From: Burkholderia sp. OK233
GTDB taxonomy: Bacteria > Pseudomonadota > Gammaproteobacteria > Burkholderiales > Burkholderiaceae
Length of the DNA: 64,000 nt
Assembly: GCF_900230185.1 (NCBI RefSeq)
Contig: NZ_OCSR01000001.1
Span: forward strand, 1,922,001-1,986,000
Direction: 5' to 3'
A program made the position numbers and the translations under genes. The notes beneath the pieces are model-generated. The model searched no databases. It worked only from the letters and a program-made list of their open reading frames with translations, and had not been told where the DNA came from. Positions 53,780 to 64,000 of the stretch are shown in pieces. Every line of letters starts with the position of its first letter. The stretch's first letter is position 1.

Positions 53780-55087
53780 ATGCAAGGTTCATTTCAACAG
53801 GCGGCGTCGTTGCGGCCCGTCGTCTTCGATGGCGAAAGCCCAGCCCAACCCAGGCATAACGCCTTTGCGGCCAACGCCAATGCCAGTGCCAACCTGAACG
53901 CGAGTCTCGCCGATTCCGACAACGCGCCTGCCGTACGCCTCTTGACCGACACATTGCAGGAGGCAACCCGCCGCAATGCGTCGGACCTGCACATCGAACC
54001 GGCGGAGCATGGCTGGCGCATGCGTTTGCGCATCGACGGCGTACTGCATGAAATCCCCCAGCCCCCTGCGCATCTGCGCGACGCGTTCATCACGCGCGTG
54101 AAGGTGCTGGCGCGCATGGATATCGCCGAGCGGCGCGTGCCGCAGGACGGCCGGTTGCGCATTGCCACGTCGCCCGGCCGCGTCGAAGACTATCGCGTCA
54201 ATTCGCTGCCTACCCTGTTCGGCGAAAAGCTGGTGTTGCGCAGACTCGACGCGCTACCCACCGATCTTTCGCTCGACTCGCTCGGCCTCGATCCACAACA
54301 ACGTAAAGCCGTCGATGCCGCGATTCGCGCGCCGCACGGCCTCGTGCTCGTCACCGGGCCCACCGGCAGCGGCAAGACGCTGTCGCTGTACTGCTTCCTC
54401 CACATGCTCAACGACGAGGCGCGCAATCTGTGCTCAGTGGAGGATCCGGCAGAGATTCAACTGGCGGGTATCAACCAGGTGAGCGTGCGCGAAAAAGCCG
54501 GCCTGACATTCGCGGTGGCGCTGCGTGCATTTCTCCGTCAGGACCCCGATGTAATCATGGTCGGCGAAATTCGCGACGACGAAACCGCTGACGTTGCCGT
54601 GAAGGCCGCACAAACCGGCCACCTCGTCCTGTCGACCTTGCACACGAACGACGCGCCAGCTGCCGTCGCGCGCCTGATCGACATCGGCGTCGAGCCGTAC
54701 AACCTGGCCGCCGCGCTCCGGATGGTGACGGCGCAACGGCTGGTGCGGCGGCTCTGCGTGGCGTGCCGCGCGCCGGCACAACAATCGGCGGCGGCGCTGC
54801 AAGCAGCGGGCTTCGCTGATGATCAATTTGACGGCTGGCAACCATTCGCCGCCACCGGATGCGCAGCCTGCCACGGCATCGGCTATCGGGGCCGCGTCGG
54901 GGTTCATCAGGTGATGCCGGTCTCCGATGCGATGCGTGAGTTGATCGTGGCACGCGCCGGTACCCATGAGCTGGCCCGGCTCGCACAAACTGAACAGGTC
55001 TCCACCTTGCGCGACGCAGCCCTGGCGCGTGTGCGCGACGGCACCACGAGCCTCGCCGAGGCGCTGGCTGCGACCGAGGTCTCATGA
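53780..55087 (+). CDS. pilB: GspE/PilB-type secretion ATPase
   Basis: This 435-residue ATPase of the type II secretion / type IV pilus family powers pilin assembly. It has Walker A GPTGSGKTLSLY (near 190), an Asp box (SVEDPAEIQLAGINQV), Walker B region DPDVIMVGEIRDDETAD, a His box (STLHTNDAPAAVARL) and the zinc Cys set (CVAC and GCAAC). It lacks the N-terminal GspE_N domain found in full-length PilB (about 560 residues). It overlaps pilC by 4 bp, and the genes pilB-C-D-coaE form a tight block. Confidence 0.9.
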   Translation: MQGSFQQAASLRPVVFDGESPAQPRHNAFAANANASANLNASLADSDNAPAVRLLTDTLQEATRRNASDLHIEPAEHGWRMRLRIDGVLHEIPQPPAHLRDAFITRVKVLARMDIAERRVPQDGRLRIATSPGRVEDYRVNSLPTLFGEKLVLRRLDALPTDLSLDSLGLDPQQRKAVDAAIRAPHGLVLVTGPTGSGKTLSLYCFLHMLNDEARNLCSVEDPAEIQLAGINQVSVREKAGLTFAVALRAFLRQDPDVIMVGEIRDDETADVAVKAAQTGHLVLSTLHTNDAPAAVARLIDIGVEPYNLAAALRMVTAQRLVRRLCVACRAPAQQSAAALQAAGFADDQFDGWQPFAATGCAACHGIGYRGRVGVHQVMPVSDAMRELIVARAGTHELARLAQTEQVSTLRDAALARVRDGTTSLAEALAATEVS

Positions 55088-56313
55088 ACACCGCAACGAC
55101 CCACCCACCGCCGGCGGCCGAGATGCGCTTCAGATGGCGCGGCGTCGATGCCGACGGCGTACAAAAAACCGGGGCGCTCATTGCGCCGGACGTCAGCACC
55201 GCACGCGCCATACTCAAGCGCGAAAAGCTGTTCATCGTCGAACTCGCGGCACGCGGTCCGGCGCCGCGTCCCCGGACCCGCACCCCCGACGTCACCGTGT
55301 TCACGCGCCAGCTCGCCAGTCTGCTGCGCGCAGGTTTGCCGCTCGCGCCTTCGCTGGAACTGCTCGCGCAAGCGCAGAGTCCGCGTCGGCAGGGCATGCC
55401 GCGGATCGTCGGCGCGTTGGCTCGCGACATCACCGGCGGCTTGCGCTTCTCCGCGGCGTTGCAGCGGCATCCCGTGCAGTTCAACGCGCTGTACTGTCAG
55501 CTCGTCGAAGTCGGCGAAGCTGCTGGCGCGCTGCCGGCCGTCCTCGCCCGGATCGCCGACGACCGCGAACGCGCCGCCGCGCAGCGTGCCAAGGTGCGCG
55601 CGGCGCTCACCTATCCGGTCGCGATCCTGTTGCTTGCGATCGCGATTACCGCCGCGTTGCTGGTGTGGGTCGTGCCGACCTTCAAGCAGATCTTCGACGG
55701 CTTTGGCGCGAAACTACCCGCTCCCACACAGTTCGTGCTGGCTTTGTCGGCTGGCGCCGCGCGATGGAGCATTCCTCTGGTCGTCATAACTTTTGCAGCG
55801 GGCTCGGCTGTGACGTTTCTGCTGCGACGTTCCGAAGCGGCGCGCATCCGGTTCGCGCGCTTATCGCTGACAATGCCGGTCGCTGGTCCGTTACTGCGCA
55901 CCTTGTGCGCGGCGCGCTGGAGCCGCGCGCTCGGCACATTGCTGTCCGCCGGCACGCCGCTCGCGGACGCGTTCGACTCTCTAACTCACGCCACCGGCAA
56001 CGCTTTCTTCGACCGCGCCACCGTCGAGATTGCCGGCCGGCTGCGGCGCGGCGAACGGCTCGCCGCCGCAATGCACGCGGCGCACTGCTTTCCACCGGAG
56101 GTTGTGCAGCCAGTGGCGGTTGCCGAGGAATCCGGAGCGCTCGACACGATGCTGATCGATGTGGCGTCGCTCGCCGATCGTCAGGTAGACGAAAAGATCG
56201 GCACGCTCTCGAGCCTGTGCGAGCCGCTTGTCATCATCGTGCTGGGTACGCTGGTCGGCGGCCTGGTGATCGCGATGTATCTTCCCATTATTCAACTCGG
56301 CAACGTGGTGTAG
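55084..56313 (+). CDS. pilC: Type IV pilus/T2SS inner-membrane platform protein
   Basis: PilC is the inner-membrane platform protein on which the ATPase works. The 409-residue protein has two GspF domains, each with the family pattern (FTRQLASLLRAGLPLAPSLELL and a second LLSAGTPLADAFDSL-type segment), and three hydrophobic segments, the last ending LVIAMYLPIIQLGN. The N-terminal part is cytoplasmic. It starts within the pilB stop (4-bp overlap) and precedes pilD. Confidence 0.94.
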   Translation: MNTATTHPPPAAEMRFRWRGVDADGVQKTGALIAPDVSTARAILKREKLFIVELAARGPAPRPRTRTPDVTVFTRQLASLLRAGLPLAPSLELLAQAQSPRRQGMPRIVGALARDITGGLRFSAALQRHPVQFNALYCQLVEVGEAAGALPAVLARIADDRERAAAQRAKVRAALTYPVAILLLAIAITAALLVWVVPTFKQIFDGFGAKLPAPTQFVLALSAGAARWSIPLVVITFAAGSAVTFLLRRSEAARIRFARLSLTMPVAGPLLRTLCAARWSRALGTLLSAGTPLADAFDSLTHATGNAFFDRATVEIAGRLRRGERLAAAMHAAHCFPPEVVQPVAVAEESGALDTMLIDVASLADRQVDEKIGTLSSLCEPLVIIVLGTLVGGLVIAMYLPIIQLGNVV

Positions 56314-56339
56314 CATCGCAGCCGAATCCCACCCTTTAT

Positions 56340-57281
56340 ATGCAGGCTACCCTTCCGCTCGTGTCAGATACTTCTTCCAGCCTGTTTTCGGGCCTGCTGC
56401 CCGGTCACGTCATAACCGGTCTCGGCCTCGCGTTCGGCAGCTTGCCCAGCGGCCTGCAACTCGCATTCGCGATCGTGTTCGGTCTGGTGATCGGCAGTTT
56501 CCTGAACGTGCTCGTGCATCGGGTACCGATCATGCTGGAGCGTGCGTGGCGCGAGGAAGTCAGCGAGGCCACCGAACAACCGCTTGAAGACGACGGCTTG
56601 CCCGCCCGCTACAACCTGTGGGTGCCGCGCAGCGCCTGCCCTCACTGCGGCCATGTGCTCAGCGCGTGGGAGAACCTGCCGGTGCTGAGCTACCTGCTGC
56701 TGCGCGGGCGCTGCTCCGCATGCAAGACACGCATCAGCGTGCGCTACCCGCTGCTCGAAATCTCCAGCGCCGCCTTCGCAGCCGGGGCGCTCGCACTGTA
56801 TGGGCCGACCGGCATGGCACTCGCCACCTTCGGACTATGCGCCGCATTGCTGGCAATGAGCGCGATCGACATCGACACACATCTGCTCCCTGACTCCATG
56901 ACGCTGCCGCTCCTGTGGGCCGGCTTGATCGTGAACTTCAACGGCCTGTTCGCGAGCCTCCACGATGCGGTGCTGGGCGCGATCTTTGGCTATCTGGTGC
57001 TGTGGGCCGTGCATTGGCTGTTCCGTCTGGTGCGTGGCGTCGAAGGTATGGGTTATGGCGATTTCAAACTGCTGGCGGCGCTCGGCGCGTGGCTCGGCTG
57101 GGCAGCGCTACCGCAGATCGTGGTGATCGCTGCGGTTGCCGGCGCCGTAGTCGGTCTAGTGGCGACTTGGCGCGGCCGCATGCGCTTCGAAGAGCCGCTG
57201 CCGTTCGGGCCGTTTCTCGCAGCGGGCGGTGCTGTTACGCTATTTCTCGGCACACCGCTTTATCTGGCGTTGGGAGGCTGA
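56340..57281 (+). CDS. pilD: Prepilin leader peptidase/N-methyltransferase
   Basis: PilD cleaves prepilin leaders and methylates the new N-terminus. The 313-residue membrane protein has the N-terminal GSFLNVLVHRVP segment and a cytoplasmic zinc loop with two CxxC pairs (CPHC, CSAC). The two catalytic aspartates are in AIDIDTHLLPD and GMGYGDFKLLAALG. The start at 56340 comes from ATG after the pilC stop, and the frame extends without homology further left. It is followed by coaE after 3 bp. Confidence 0.95.
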   Translation: MQATLPLVSDTSSSLFSGLLPGHVITGLGLAFGSLPSGLQLAFAIVFGLVIGSFLNVLVHRVPIMLERAWREEVSEATEQPLEDDGLPARYNLWVPRSACPHCGHVLSAWENLPVLSYLLLRGRCSACKTRISVRYPLLEISSAAFAAGALALYGPTGMALATFGLCAALLAMSAIDIDTHLLPDSMTLPLLWAGLIVNFNGLFASLHDAVLGAIFGYLVLWAVHWLFRLVRGVEGMGYGDFKLLAALGAWLGWAALPQIVVIAAVAGAVVGLVATWRGRMRFEEPLPFGPFLAAGGAVTLFLGTPLYLALGG

Positions 57282-57284
57282 AGC

Positions 57285-57887
57285 ATGTTTGCTGTGGGAT
57301 TGACCGGTGGCATCGGCAGCGGCAAATCGACCGTGGCCGACCTGTTCGCCGCGCGCGGCGTGCCGCTTGTCGACACCGACCTGATTGCGCACCGCATCAC
57401 GGCGCCGCACGGCATTGCCATGCCACAGATCGCCGCGGAGTTCGGCGATTCCTTCGTCGCGGCAGACGGCTCGCTCGACCGCGCCCGCATGCGCACGCTG
57501 GTGTTCAGTGACGACGACGCGCGCAAACGCCTCGAAGGCATCACGCATCCGTTGATTCGTGCGGAGACCGAGCGCGAGCAGCGTGAGGCGCAAGGGCCAT
57601 ACGTGATGATAGTGGTACCGCTGCTGGTGGAGTCGGGTAGCTGGAAGACTCGCGTAAATCGGGTGCTGACGGTAGATTGCAGCGTCGAGACGCAAATCGC
57701 TCGCGTGATGAGCCGCAACGGGTTTAGCCGTGAACAGGTGCTGGCGATCATCGCCCGCCAGGCGACGCGCGAAGCACGCCTCGCCGCGGCCGACGACGTG
57801 ATAGACAACGACAACATGCCGCTGGAGGCGCTGACGGCAGAGGTCGAAGCGCAGCATCGCGTGTACCTGTCACTCGTCGGCGCTTGA
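57285..57887 (+). CDS. coaE: Dephospho-CoA kinase
   Basis: CoaE phosphorylates dephospho-CoA, the last step of CoA synthesis. The 200-residue P-loop kinase has [16 protein letters not shown] (about 4-19), [10 protein letters not shown], and an [12 protein letters not shown] helix followed by a VVPLLVESG strand. The 3-bp gap to pilD shows the common pilBCD-coaE arrangement of proteobacteria. Confidence 0.96.
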   Translation: MFAVGLTGGIGSGKSTVADLFAARGVPLVDTDLIAHRITAPHGIAMPQIAAEFGDSFVAADGSLDRARMRTLVFSDDDARKRLEGITHPLIRAETEREQREAQGPYVMIVVPLLVESGSWKTRVNRVLTVDCSVETQIARVMSRNGFSREQVLAIIARQATREARLAAADDVIDNDNMPLEALTAEVEAQHRVYLSLVGA

Positions 57888-58077
57888 GGGAAAGCGTACG
57901 CGAGCGCCGCGCACGAGCGTAGACACGATGTCAGCGTGGCCGATCCCGCTCAGATCTGATGAACTTTGCGGCAATGCGAGAGCCAAAGCGCGCTGAAAAC
58001 CGCCCGAAACACGCAAAAAAAGTTGCAAAAGCGCGCTGAAAAAGTGCGTGATTGCTAGGGTAGTCTCACGGCATTAG

Positions 58078-58878
<801 letters not shown>

Positions 58879-58980
58879 CGCTTGGCCTGTAGAACTGACT
58901 CGCGGGGCCGCGCCTTTAAAGCGGCGAAAAATGCCCCTATATTCGTAACTTATTCCGTTTCCGATTGACTGCCTGACCGT

Positions 58981-59178
58981 ATGCCTACCGTCGTCAAATG
59001 CCCCACTTGCGGCAAGGATGTCCGCTGGACTCCAGAAAGCCGCTTCCGCCCGTTCTGCTCTGAGCGCTGCAAGCAGACCGACCTCGGCGCCTGGGCCGCT
59101 GAGAAGTACAAGATAGGCGGCACGGAGGAAGAAACGCCGCCGGATGAATCGCCCGGCGGGGACTACAACCCGCATTGA
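58981..59178 (+). CDS. yacG: DNA gyrase inhibitor YacG
   Basis: The 65-residue zinc protein has [10 protein letters not shown] and [19 protein letters not shown], the four-Cys zinc site and the conserved C-terminal segment of YacG. In E. coli YacG binds GyrB and inhibits gyrase. The acidic C-terminal tail ([13 protein letters not shown]) is common. It is the last gene of the zapD-yacG group. Confidence 0.96.
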   Translation: MPTVVKCPTCGKDVRWTPESRFRPFCSERCKQTDLGAWAAEKYKIGGTEEETPPDESPGGDYNPH

Positions 59179-59277
59179 GCACTGCAGGCTGCAGATGCAC
59201 ACCGCTTGTGCGGCGTACTGCAGTTACGCAGGACGGCGCTGCTCACGCAGCGCCGTTTAAAACCGCCGAACATTTCG

Positions 59278-59700
59278 CTAGTTTTTCTCAGCCGCGAGCC
59301 ATTCCAGCACGGGAATCGTCGCCGGTAACAGTGGTGAGACATCCGCCGGCAGCGCCTGCCACACAAATGCCTGGCCTTCGCGGCCGTGTGGTTCGCCGGA
59401 CCACTGTGTCACCTTGCAGAAGAACAGCCGCACGTAAGCGTGCGGGTAATCGTGTTCGAGCGTGTGCCAAAGATGGCTCGCCTTGACGTCGATACCCAGT
59501 TCCTCGTGCAGCTCGCGGGCTAGCGCGGCCTCGACCGACTCGCCCGCTTCCAGCTTGCCACCCGGAAATTCCCAGTACCCCTCGTACGGCTTGCCTGCCG
59601 GGCGCTGCGCCAGCAGATAGCGTCCGTCCGGCTGAATTAGCACGCCAACGGCGACTTCAGTCACCGGACGGCCAGCCACGTTCTTCTGCGCATCGCTCAT
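59278..59700 (-). CDS. mutT: MutT-type Nudix hydrolase
   Basis: This 140-residue Nudix hydrolase probably hydrolyses 8-oxo-dGTP. It contains VAVGVLIQPDGRYLLAQRP and the Nudix box with GGKLEAGESVEAALARELHE (about 48-67), then EELGI. The start at 59700 overlaps the DUF815 ATPase stop by 4 bp. A longer frame to 59898 runs through that gene in another frame and is rejected. Placement near yacG and secA-argJ is common in Burkholderiales. Confidence 0.93.
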   Translation of the reverse strand: MSDAQKNVAGRPVTEVAVGVLIQPDGRYLLAQRPAGKPYEGYWEFPGGKLEAGESVEAALARELHEELGIDVKASHLWHTLEHDYPHAYVRLFFCKVTQWSGEPHGREGQAFVWQALPADVSPLLPATIPVLEWLAAEKN

Positions 59701-60566
59701 GCCGGGGTCTTCCGTCCGGACCAGTCGCGAGCGAATTGCCACGCAACGCGCCCGGAGCGCGAACCGCGCTCCAGCGCCCACACCAGCGCATCGCCGCGCG
59801 CTGCTTCGACTTCCGCGTCGTCGCAGCCGAAATGGCGCAGCCAGTGGCCGATGATCGACAGGTAGTCGTCCTGCTTGAACGGATAGAAGCTGACCCACAG
59901 TCCGAAGCGCTCAGACAGCGAGATCTTTTCTTCGACCAGTTCGCCCGGATGAATCTCGCCGTCGGACGTGTGCTTGTACGTCTCGTTGTCGCTCATGTAC
60001 TCGGGCAACAGATGGCGGCGGTTGGACGTTGCGTAGATCAACACGTTGTCCGACTGCGCAGCGATCGAGCCGTCGAGCGCGACCTTCAGCGCCTTGTAGC
60101 CCGACTCGCCATCTTCGAACGACAGGTCGTCGCAGAACACCACGAAGCGCTCCGGCCGCTGAGCGATCAGATCGACGATGTCGCCGAGATCGTGCAGATC
60201 GTCTTTATCCACTTCGATCAGGCGCAGGCCGTCTTTCGCATAGGCGTTCAGGCAAGCCTTGATCAGCGACGACTTGCCGGTGCCGCGCGCGCCCGTCAGC
60301 AGCACGTTGTTGGCCGGCTGCTTACGCACGAACTGAAGCGTGTTCCGCTCGATCAACCCTTTCTGGCGATCGATGTTTTGCAGGTCGCCGAGCGTGATCG
60401 ACGAAATGGCGGGAACCGGCTGCAGATAGCCGCGCCCCTGGCGCTTGCGCCAGCGGAAGGCGATCGCCGCCGACCAGTCGATCTGCGGTGCAGCGGGCGG
60501 AAGCATTGCTTCGAGGCGAACGAGCACGGCTTCGGCCCGGGTCAGAAACTGTTCGAGTTTGTCCAT
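59697..60566 (-). CDS. DUF815-family P-loop ATPase
   Basis: The 289-residue AAA-type ATPase has a helical N-terminus (MDKLEQFLTRAEAVLVRLEAM), a Walker A GARGTGKSSLIKA (about 92-104), Walker B in VVFCDDLSFEDGE, and a sensor region with IYATSNRRHLLP. These are features of DUF815 proteins, whose role is unclear. The ATG at 60566 is chosen over a TTG at 60587. It is coupled to mutT by 4 bp and begins 54 bp after the argJ stop. Confidence 0.88.
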   Translation of the reverse strand: MDKLEQFLTRAEAVLVRLEAMLPPAAPQIDWSAAIAFRWRKRQGRGYLQPVPAISSITLGDLQNIDRQKGLIERNTLQFVRKQPANNVLLTGARGTGKSSLIKACLNAYAKDGLRLIEVDKDDLHDLGDIVDLIAQRPERFVVFCDDLSFEDGESGYKALKVALDGSIAAQSDNVLIYATSNRRHLLPEYMSDNETYKHTSDGEIHPGELVEEKISLSERFGLWVSFYPFKQDDYLSIIGHWLRHFGCDDAEVEAARGDALVWALERGSRSGRVAWQFARDWSGRKTPA

Positions 60567-60620
60567 GGCTGTGAGGTAAGCGGCCAAAGCGGCGGCCCAA
60601 AAGCCGCGTAATGAACCTGG

Positions 60621-61862
60621 TTACGAACGATAGTCGGCGTTGATGCTCACGTAATCGTGCGACAGATCGCAAGTCCAGATCGTGGCTTGCGCATTACCGC
60701 GGCCGAGTACGACACGAATGCCGATCTCGCTCTTTTTCATGACGCGCTGACCATCTTCCTCACGGTAGGCCGGATTGCGGCCGCCAGCGGTGGCGACCAG
60801 CACGTCGTCCAGATACAGATCGATCTTGCCGACGTCGAGATCGTCCACGCCGGCATATCCGATGGCCGCGAGAATGCGGCCGAGATTTGGATCCGATGCA
60901 TAGAAAGCCGTCTTCACGAGCGGCGAGTGGCCGATCGCGTACGCGATCTGGCGGCATTCGCCGACGCTCGAGCCGCCTTCGACATGCACGGTCATGAATT
61001 TGGTCGCGCCTTCGCCGTCGCGCACGATCAGTTGTGCGAGGGTCTGGGCGACTTCGGTCACGGCGTCGCGCAGCGCTGCATAAGCGGGCGAGTCGGTGGA
61101 CGTGATCGCCGGCAGGCTCGATTTGCCTGAGGCGATCAGGATGAAAGAATCGTTGGTCGAGGTATCGCCGTCGATCGTGATGCAGTTGAACGAGCGGTCC
61201 GCCACGTGCTTGACCAACGCGTCGAGCACCGGTTGCGCGACAGCGGCGTCGAACGCGAGAAAGCCGAGCATGGTCGCCATGTTCGGCTTGATCATGCCGG
61301 CGCCCTTGCTGATGCCGGTGAGCGTGACCGTGTGGCCGTCGATCGTGACCTGGCGCGAGGTGGCTTTCGGCAAGGTATCCGTGGTCATGATCGCCTGGGC
61401 GGCGTCGTACCAGTTGGCTTCCCTGCGGTTCGCCAGCGCGGCAGGCAGACCGGCTTTCAAACGATCGACCGGCAGCGGTTCCAGAATCACGCCCGTCGAA
61501 AACGGCAGCACCTGTTCCGGCGTGATGTCCACGAGGCGCGCGAGCTCGACGCAGGTTTCGCGCGCGGCCACGAGGCCCGGCTCACCCGTGCCCGCGTTCG
61601 CGTTGCCCGTGTTGATCACGAGCGCGCGAATCGGCTTGCCGCCCGCGCGCACGCGCTCCAGATTCTCACGGCACACCGTGACGGGTGCGGCGCAAAAACG
61701 GTTCTGCGTGAACACGCCGCCTACCGTCGCGCCAACGCCGACGGAAATGACCAGCACGTCCTTGCGGTTCGGTTTGCGGATATTCGCCTCCGCCCAGCCC
61801 AGCGTGACGCCGGCGACAGGGTGAAGTTGAGCGGGATCGATCGAGGGGAAATTGACAGCCAT
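60621..61862 (-). CDS. argJ: Glutamate N-acetyltransferase/amino-acid N-acetyltransferase
   Basis: ArgJ transfers acetyl from N-acetylornithine to glutamate in the cyclic arginine pathway. The 413-residue precursor has the self-cleavage region [16 protein letters not shown], where cleavage occurs before the Thr of MATML (the new N-terminal nucleophile). [14 protein letters not shown] and a GDTSTNDSF segment also match. ATG 61862 is the family start ([16 protein letters not shown]). It lies 152 bp from the secA stop on the same strand, with a hairpin in between. Confidence 0.96.
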   Translation of the reverse strand: MAVNFPSIDPAQLHPVAGVTLGWAEANIRKPNRKDVLVISVGVGATVGGVFTQNRFCAAPVTVCRENLERVRAGGKPIRALVINTGNANAGTGEPGLVAARETCVELARLVDITPEQVLPFSTGVILEPLPVDRLKAGLPAALANRREANWYDAAQAIMTTDTLPKATSRQVTIDGHTVTLTGISKGAGMIKPNMATMLGFLAFDAAVAQPVLDALVKHVADRSFNCITIDGDTSTNDSFILIASGKSSLPAITSTDSPAYAALRDAVTEVAQTLAQLIVRDGEGATKFMTVHVEGGSSVGECRQIAYAIGHSPLVKTAFYASDPNLGRILAAIGYAGVDDLDVGKIDLYLDDVLVATAGGRNPAYREEDGQRVMKKSEIGIRVVLGRGNAQATIWTCDLSHDYVSINADYRS

Positions 61863-61979
61863 GGTCGCGACCTGTCGAAGAAAATGCCGGCGTGGCGCCG
61901 GCATCGAGGGAAACGGAAACTGATGGCTCGGGCGTGTTGCCGAACCACCGCGAAATCACCAGCAAAACATCGTGTAAAA

Positions 61980-62010
61980 CGAAACGGCGCGCTTAAAGCG
62001 CGCCGTTTCG
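61980..62010. terminator. Perfect hairpin between secA and argJ (terminator-like)
   Basis: CGAAACGGCGCGC and GCGCGCCGTTTCG form a 13-bp perfect stem with a TTAAA loop, directly after the secA stop. The T-run is only TTT inside the stem, so it may be an attenuating or mRNA-protecting hairpin. Confidence 0.6.
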
Positions 62011-62013
62011 GCA

Positions 62014-64000
<1,987 letters not shown>

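Overview
The window looks like a core stretch of the main chromosome of a beta-proteobacterium of the Burkholderiales, most likely Paraburkholderia or a close relative. The evidence is the high GC content, the near-complete coding density, and the gene neighbourhoods: maeB-thiL-pgpA-pncC, aroQ-accB-accC-prmA, nrdA-nrdB-ampD, rplU-rpmA-obgE-proB, and pilB-pilC-pilD-coaE-zapD-yacG followed by argJ-secA. A species name cannot be fixed from the sequence alone.

Layout. 1-4246: malic enzyme (cut by the window edge), thiL-pgpA-pncC, a DUF985 cupin and pyrF. 4383-14928: one long minus-strand sugar-acid cluster, read iclR, dgoK, dgoA, SDR, araF, araG, araH, SDR, SMP-30 lactonase, aldose epimerase. It imports a sugar such as D-galactose or L-arabinose and oxidises it by a De Ley-Doudoroff type route; the sugar-acid dehydratase is absent. 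15286-16575: a damaged IS3-family element with a piece of an IS110-family element inside it. 16680-22619: mtgA, aroE, an RNB ribonuclease, yqiA and mpl, all minus strand. 22832-31116: plus-strand housekeeping genes (TlpA-like thioredoxin, aroQ, accBC, prmA, a zinc-ribbon membrane protein, tpx, a PfkB kinase, slyB). 31117-32452: an intact IS5-family element inserted exactly at the slyB stop codon. 32767-39883: a histone H1-like protein, nrdB, nrdA and ampD, with large intergenic regions holding regulatory sequence. 39880-49962: a cytochrome c assembly protein, ffh, hpt, marC, proS, rppH, a CNP1-like lipoprotein, proB and obgE. 50192-64000: rpmA, rplU, ispB, tRNA-Pro, a CorC-like protein, pilBCD, coaE, zapD, yacG, mutT, a DUF815 ATPase, argJ and the C-terminal part of secA.

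Most genes are standard and close to expected length, with clear family motifs. The points worth a second look are: (1) the chimeric insertion sequence at 15286-16575, where IS3 ends and an IS3 catalytic domain flank a fragment that looks like the left-end non-coding region plus first codons of an IS110-type element, with two perfect hairpins that could be part of a guide (bridge/seek) RNA; (2) the nrdA control region, with a promoter overlapping one of two NrdR-type boxes 31 bp apart, three DnaA-type boxes at 12-bp spacing, and a leader of about 375 nt; (3) the IS5-family insertion that re-creates the slyB stop codon in its target duplication; (4) structured intergenic regions at 32453-32766 and 33382-33823 on either side of the histone-like gene; (5) an RNB ribonuclease with Glu at one metal-ligand Asp position and a long acidic tail.

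No rRNA, CRISPR array, prophage or defence island is visible. All family names come from reading the protein sequences and motifs; no database search was run.
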